In this document: piece after piece, positions 60,107 through 64,000 of the stretch
Layout: each line of letters opens with the position of its first letter
Position numbering within the stretch: position 1 is the first letter of the stretch
Assembly (NCBI RefSeq): GCF_037482405.1
Contig: NZ_JBBHZZ010000003.1
Span: 248,001 to 312,000, forward strand
Direction: 5' to 3'
DNA from: Pseudokineococcus marinus
GTDB taxonomy: Bacteria; Actinomycetota; Actinomycetes; Actinomycetales; Quadrisphaeraceae
DNA: 64,000 nt
The notes under the pieces: generated by a model
Told to the model about the DNA's origin: nothing
What the model saw: only the letters and a program-made list of their open reading frames with translations
Database searches by the model: none
Made by a program: the position numbers and the translations under genes

Positions 60107-62614
60107 GTGACCGTCGGGGGTGCCGACGGGGCGGTGGTGAGCCCCTCCGCGCCGCGCCCGCCCTCCGCGGCCCGCGCCGTCCCCCTCGGGGCCGGGGACG
60201 CCGCGGGCGGGCCGGGGAGGTCCCTGCTCACGGCCGCGGGCGTCGGTGCGGCCTGCGCCCTCGCCGTGGTCCTCACGGGCGTCCTCGCGCGGCCGGCCGC
60301 GCCGATCGTCGCCTCGCTGGTCGTCGCGGTCACCGGCCTCGTCGGCGGCGTGCTCGTCCTCGCCCGGCGCGGGCCGCGGCCGGCGGGGCCCTCGCGGCGG
60401 TGGTTCGCCCTCTCGGCGCTCGCGTGGTGCGGGGGCGAGCTCGTGAGCGCGCTCGTCGACCTCGCGCTGCCGGGCCCGCCTCCGCGCCCCAACCTCGGTG
60501 ACGCGGTCAGCATCTGCGCCGGCCCGCTCGCGCTCGTCGGCGTCCTGCGCCTCCCGCGGCCGCCCGGGCGCAGCGGCGCCCTGCGGACCCTGCTCGTGGA
60601 CGCGGTGGTGCTGGCGCTCGGGCTGGCCGTCGCGGTGTGGACGGCGGTCTTCCCGCCCGGCGGGCCCCCGCTGCTCGTCCTCTTCTGCGTCAGCGTGGTG
60701 CTCCTGTACCTGCTGCTGTGCAGCCTGCTCGCGCAGGTCGCCATGGTCGGGCGGGACCGCGGCGTCGTGGCCGTCCTCGCCGGGCTGGCGGTGCTCGCCG
60801 TGGGCGACCTCGCCGTCACGCGCGAGCTCGTCGCCGGCGCGGCCGTGTGGGACTGGCGCCTCGCCGCCCTCCAGTGCCTCGCCTGGCCCGTCGTGCTCGG
60901 CGGCGTCGACGCCATCGGGCGGGGGCGGCCCCTGGGGCGCCGGGGGAGCGCGACGGAGGAGGGCGAGACCTACGCGACGGTCGTCACGACGGCGACCGTC
61001 TACGTCACCTGGGTGCTCGGGCTGGTCGCCCTGCTGACGACGGGAGCCGCGGGCGCGGCCACCGGGGCGCTCGGGCTGCTCGCGGTGACGAGCGCGGGGC
61101 TGCGCGAGGTCCTCCGGCTGCGCGCCCGCCTCGGGGTCCTGCGCCGGCTGTCGCAGGAGTCGCGGCACGACGCCCTGACGGGGCTGGGCAACGCGCGGGC
61201 CCTCTCGGCCCGCCTCACCCCGCTGCTCGAGGACGGCGCCGCCGTGTCGCTCGTGGTCGTGGACCTCGACGGCTTCGGGGACGTGGACGAGCGGCTCGGA
61301 CGCGCCGCCGCGGACGCCCTCCTCGTGGACGTCGCGTCCGCCCTGGCGGCCCGCACCGGCGAGGACCGCACCTTCCGGACCGGGGGGGACGAGATCGCCC
61401 TGCTGTGCCCGTGCGGCCCCGAGGTCGCGCGGGAGGCGGCCGACGCCGCGCGGGCGCTCGTCACGGCCGCCGCCGCGCGGGCGGGCACCCACCTGACGGC
61501 CAGCGCCGGCGTCTCGGGCCTCGACGCCGGCGCCGCGCCGCCGGGCGCGCCGCCCGAGCTCCTGGCCGAGGCGACGACCGCCGTCACCGCGGCCAAGCGC
61601 GCCGGCGGCGACCGGACGGCGCTCTTCCGCGGCGAGGTCGCCGAGGGAGTGCGCCGTCGCGCCCTCGTCGAGCGGCGCCTGCGCGCGGCCCTGGCGGCCG
61701 ACGCGCTGCACGTCGAGCTCCAGCCGCTCGTCCACCTCGCGAGCGGCCGCCTCAAGGGCTTCGAGGTGCTCGCCCGGTGGCAGGACGACGCGCTGGGCCG
61801 GGTCGGCCCCGACGAGTTCGTCGCCGTGGCCGAGGGCAGCGGCCTCGTGACGGCCCTCGGCCGCCACGCGCTGCGCCGGGGCCTGCACGCGCTGGTGGCC
61901 AGCGGCGCCGCCGCGCGCGGGCTCACCCTGTCGGTCAACGCCTCGCCGCTCGAGCTGCGCGACCCCGGCTACCCCGCCGCCGTCGCGGACGCCCTGGCCG
62001 AGGCGGGCGTGCCGGCGGCCTCGCTCGTCGTCGAGGTCACCGAGGGCGTGCCCGTGGCGCCGGGGGACCCGGCCCTGGGGACCATGGCCGCGCTGCGCGC
62101 CGCCGGCTGCCGGATCGCCCTGGACGACGTCGGGTCGGGCTACGCGTCGCTGACGTACCTCGCCCGGCTGCCGGTCGACGTCGTCAAGGTCGACCGGTCG
62201 CTCGTCGTCGCCCTGGGGGACCCGCGCAGCGCCCGGGTGCTCGAGGCCCTCGTGCGGCTCAGCCGCTCCCTCGGGCTCGTCGTCCTCGCCGAGGGCATCG
62301 AGCACGAGGCGCAGGTGCGGGCGCTGCTGCGCGCCGGGGCCACGCTGGGGCAGGGGTGGCTGTGGTCGCGGGCCCTGCCGGTGGACCACCTCGCCGACCT
62401 CGTCGCCCGCGACGCCGCGGCGCACCCCGGGCCGCCGCCCGACCTCCCGACCTCTCTGCTGCCGGTGGCCGCCCTGGCGGCCCCGTCCCCGGCCCTCGCG
62501 TCCCAGCCCGTCGCGTCCCAGCCCGTCGCGTCCCAGCCCGTCGCGTCCCAGCCCGCCGACGGGGTGCCGGTGCAGCGCGCCGCACGCCGGGAGGAGGCGG
62601 CGCCCGGGGCGTAG
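60107..62614 (+). CDS. Membrane GGDEF-EAL protein (cyclic di-GMP turnover)
   Basis: 835 aa from a GTG at 60107; GTGs at 60134 or 60137 are also possible. Eight or so hydrophobic helices (~40-330) form a membrane sensor. A GGDEF domain (~350-510) has RTGGDEIALL at the active loop, but its first metal region reads DLDGFGDVDERLGRAAADALL, with the usual Gly-Asp replaced by Ala-Asp. Cyclase activity is therefore doubtful. The EAL domain (~520-770) keeps KGFEVLARW (catalytic Glu, EVL instead of EAL), LSVNASPLEL, VEVTEG, DDVGSGYASLTYL, VKVDRSLV and AEGIEHE, so phosphodiesterase activity is likely. The C-terminus carries ASQPV repeats. Confidence 0.88.
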   Translation: MTVGGADGAVVSPSAPRPPSAARAVPLGAGDAAGGPGRSLLTAAGVGAACALAVVLTGVLARPAAPIVASLVVAVTGLVGGVLVLARRGPRPAGPSRRWFALSALAWCGGELVSALVDLALPGPPPRPNLGDAVSICAGPLALVGVLRLPRPPGRSGALRTLLVDAVVLALGLAVAVWTAVFPPGGPPLLVLFCVSVVLLYLLLCSLLAQVAMVGRDRGVVAVLAGLAVLAVGDLAVTRELVAGAAVWDWRLAALQCLAWPVVLGGVDAIGRGRPLGRRGSATEEGETYATVVTTATVYVTWVLGLVALLTTGAAGAATGALGLLAVTSAGLREVLRLRARLGVLRRLSQESRHDALTGLGNARALSARLTPLLEDGAAVSLVVVDLDGFGDVDERLGRAAADALLVDVASALAARTGEDRTFRTGGDEIALLCPCGPEVAREAADAARALVTAAAARAGTHLTASAGVSGLDAGAAPPGAPPELLAEATTAVTAAKRAGGDRTALFRGEVAEGVRRRALVERRLRAALAADALHVELQPLVHLASGRLKGFEVLARWQDDALGRVGPDEFVAVAEGSGLVTALGRHALRRGLHALVASGAAARGLTLSVNASPLELRDPGYPAAVADALAEAGVPAASLVVEVTEGVPVAPGDPALGTMAALRAAGCRIALDDVGSGYASLTYLARLPVDVVKVDRSLVVALGDPRSARVLEALVRLSRSLGLVVLAEGIEHEAQVRALLRAGATLGQGWLWSRALPVDHLADLVARDAAAHPGPPPDLPTSLLPVAALAAPSPALASQPVASQPVASQPVASQPADGVPVQRAARREEAAPGA
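62496..62555 (+). repeat. Four perfect 15-bp tandem repeats inside the GGDEF-EAL gene
   Basis: TCGCGTCCCAGCCCG occurs four times in a row, encoding ASQPV repeats near the C-terminus. The unit is a multiple of three, so copy-number change would keep the frame. Confidence 0.9.
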
Positions 62615-62630
62615 GTCGCCACGGTCGGGA

Positions 62631-62653
62631 CCGTCGGACGCCCGACCTACCCT
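62631..62653 (+). promoter_or_regulatory. PafBC-like DNA-damage promoter of uvrC (weak)
   Basis: cCGTCGGac (62631-62639), exactly 8 nt, TACCCT (62648-62653), then 6 nt to the GTG at 62660. The core GTCGG and both spacings match. T at position 2 is C, and positions 8 and 9 differ. TACCnT is shared with uvrA and uvrB. Confidence 0.45.
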
Positions 62654-62659
62654 GGGCGT

Positions 62660-64000
62660 GTGGCTGACCCGTCCTCCTACCGCCCGCGACCGGGGGAGGT
62701 GCCCGACTCCCCGGGCGTCTACCGCTTCCGCGACGAGCACGGCCGCGTCATCTACGTCGGCAAGGCCCGGAGCCTGCGCCAGCGGCTCGCGTCCTACTTC
62801 CAGGACGTCGCGAACCTGCACCCGCGGACGCAGACGATGGTCACGACGGCCGCTTCGGTCGAGTGGACGACCGTCGCCACCGAGGTCGAGTCGCTGCAGC
62901 TCGAGTACTCCTGGATCAAGGAGTTCGACCCGCGCTTCAACGTCAAGTACCGCGACGACAAGTCCTACCCCTACCTCGCCATCACGATGGGTGAGCCGGT
63001 GCCGCGGGTCCAGGTGATGCGCGGCGCCAAGCGCAAGGGCACGCGGTACTTCGGGCCGTACACGCACGCGTGGGCGATCCGCGAGACCGTCGACCTCCTG
63101 CTGCGCGTCTTCCCCATCCGCAGCTGCTCGGCCGGCGTGCTCAAGCGCGCCGCCCAGGTCGGGCGCCCGTGCCTGCTCGGCTACATCGGCAAGTGCTCGG
63201 CCCCCTGCGTCGGGCGCATCAGCGAGGAGGACCACCGGGCGCTCGCCGAGGACTTCGCGTCCTTCATGGCGGGGGACACCAGCCGCTTCGTGCGCCGCCT
63301 CGAGGCGGAGATGCGCGAGGCCTCCGCGGACCTCGACTTCGAGCGGGCGGCCCGGCGCCGCGACGACCTCGGCGCCCTGCGCCGCGCCCTCGAGAAGAGC
63401 GCGGTCGTGCTGCCCGACGCCACCGACGCCGACGTCTTCGCCCTCGCCGAGGACGAGCTCGAGGCCGCCGTCCAGGTCTTCCACGTGCGCGGCGGGCGCA
63501 TCCGCGGCCAGCGCGGGTGGGTCGTCGAGAAGGTCGAGGACGTCACGACCGCCGGCCTCGTCGAGCACCTGCTGCAGCAGGTGTACGGCGACGCCGACGC
63601 GGTGGCGGACGCCGCGGCCGGCGGCGCCGGGGGTGCGGCGGCGGGGGCGTCCCCCGGGGCCGTCCCGCGCGAGGTGCTCGTGCCGGTGGAGCCCGCCGAC
63701 GCCGCCCAGGTCACCGCCTGGCTGTCGGGGCTGCGGGGCTCCGCGGTCGACGTCCGCGTGCCCCAGCGCGGCGACAAGCGCGCCCTGCTCGAGACCGTCG
63801 CCAAGAACGCCTCGCAGGCCCTCGCCCTGCACAAGACGCGGCGAGGGGGCGACCTCACGACCCGGAGCCTCGCCCTCCAGGAGCTCCAGGACGCGCTCGG
63901 CCTCGACGAGGCGCCCCTGCGGGTGGAGTGCTACGACGTCTCGAACCTCCAGGGGACCGAGGTCGTGGCCTCGATGGTCGTCTTCGAGGACGGCCTGCCG
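62660..64000 (+). CDS. uvrC: Excinuclease ABC subunit C, 5' part
   Basis: 447 codons to the window edge with no stop; the gene continues. Dual-incision nuclease of nucleotide excision repair. The GIY-YIG domain (~15-95) has GVYRFRDEHGRVIYVGKARS and LEYSWIKEFDPRFNVKYRDD. The Cys cluster of the 4Fe-4S type is seen in RSCSAGVLKRAAQVGRPCLL and IGKCSAPCVG. The UVR domain for UvrB contact (~205-245) reads LDFERAARRRDDLGALRRAL. The start of the C-terminal RNase H-like domain (VECYDVSNLQGTEVVASMVV) is at the window end. An Ala/Gly-rich insert lies at ~312-335. Confidence 0.95.
   Translation, partial: MADPSSYRPRPGEVPDSPGVYRFRDEHGRVIYVGKARSLRQRLASYFQDVANLHPRTQTMVTTAASVEWTTVATEVESLQLEYSWIKEFDPRFNVKYRDDKSYPYLAITMGEPVPRVQVMRGAKRKGTRYFGPYTHAWAIRETVDLLLRVFPIRSCSAGVLKRAAQVGRPCLLGYIGKCSAPCVGRISEEDHRALAEDFASFMAGDTSRFVRRLEAEMREASADLDFERAARRRDDLGALRRALEKSAVVLPDATDADVFALAEDELEAAVQVFHVRGGRIRGQRGWVVEKVEDVTTAGLVEHLLQQVYGDADAVADAAAGGAGGAAAGASPGAVPREVLVPVEPADAAQVTAWLSGLRGSAVDVRVPQRGDKRALLETVAKNASQALALHKTRRGGDLTTRSLALQELQDALGLDEAPLRVECYDVSNLQGTEVVASMVVFEDGLP

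Overview
This window is 64 kb of very GC-rich chromosomal DNA (clearly above 70% G+C by eye). Most start codons are GTG, and translationally coupled GTGA/ATGA overlaps are frequent. The gene order hisF-hisI-trpE-trpC-trpB-trpA-lgt-pyk-ANTAR regulator-polA-rpsA-coaE-uvrB-uvrA parallels the M. tuberculosis core chromosome, so the organism is an actinomycete (Actinomycetota). The genus cannot be fixed from sequence alone. Almost all genes are housekeeping genes. I see no prophage, insertion sequence, CRISPR array or secondary-metabolite cluster.

Layout. 1-5.2 kb: end of probable fmt, rsmB, rpe, pnuC, hisE, hisG and a PH-domain protein. 5.2-8.5 kb: a FUSC-like membrane protein and a P-loop kinase on the minus strand, then hisF, then a TIGR03085 protein. 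8.9-12.8 kb: a heterodimeric ABC exporter with one degenerate ATPase site. 12.9-22 kb: hisI-trpE-Trp-associated membrane protein, small membrane proteins, then trpCBA-lgt. 22.2-24.5 kb: a large DUF222/HNH endonuclease. 24.9-31.1 kb: gltBD. 31.2-33.8 kb: pyk, an unusual tRNA and an ANTAR response regulator. 34-39.6 kb: a branched-chain amino acid-type ABC importer, with livJ convergent to livHMGF. 40-50.3 kb: GNAT, thioesterase, polA, methyltransferase, rpsA, coaE and uvrB. 50.4-52.7 kb: two TerC-family proteins behind a yybP-ykoY type Mn2+ riboswitch. 52.9-57 kb: MBL hydrolase and GH15 on the minus strand, diverging from a glucose-6-phosphate dehydrogenase. 57-64 kb: uvrA, a membrane GGDEF/EAL protein and the 5' part of uvrC.

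Regulation is unusually readable. Many genes carry a TAnnnT -10 hexamer 6-8 nt before the start codon, which implies leaderless mRNAs. Among these, uvrA, uvrB, uvrC, polA and the HNH gene also carry, exactly 8 nt upstream of the hexamer, a 9-mer like the RecA-independent (PafBC) DNA-damage promoter consensus; the six leaderless housekeeping genes with a clear TAnnnT hexamer do not. gltBD is preceded by four TCAC half-sites at 11-bp spacing, resembling a GlnR operator. The terC operon has an aptamer plus a hairpin that would hide its ribosome binding site.

The best candidate for something undescribed is a palindromic element present as two full 99-bp copies (8634-8732 and, inverted, 32782-32880). 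Both have 24-bp arms and a 51-nt core with conserved ends. The arm sequences differ between copies yet stay self-complementary within each copy. A half-copy relic lies at 1859-1890.
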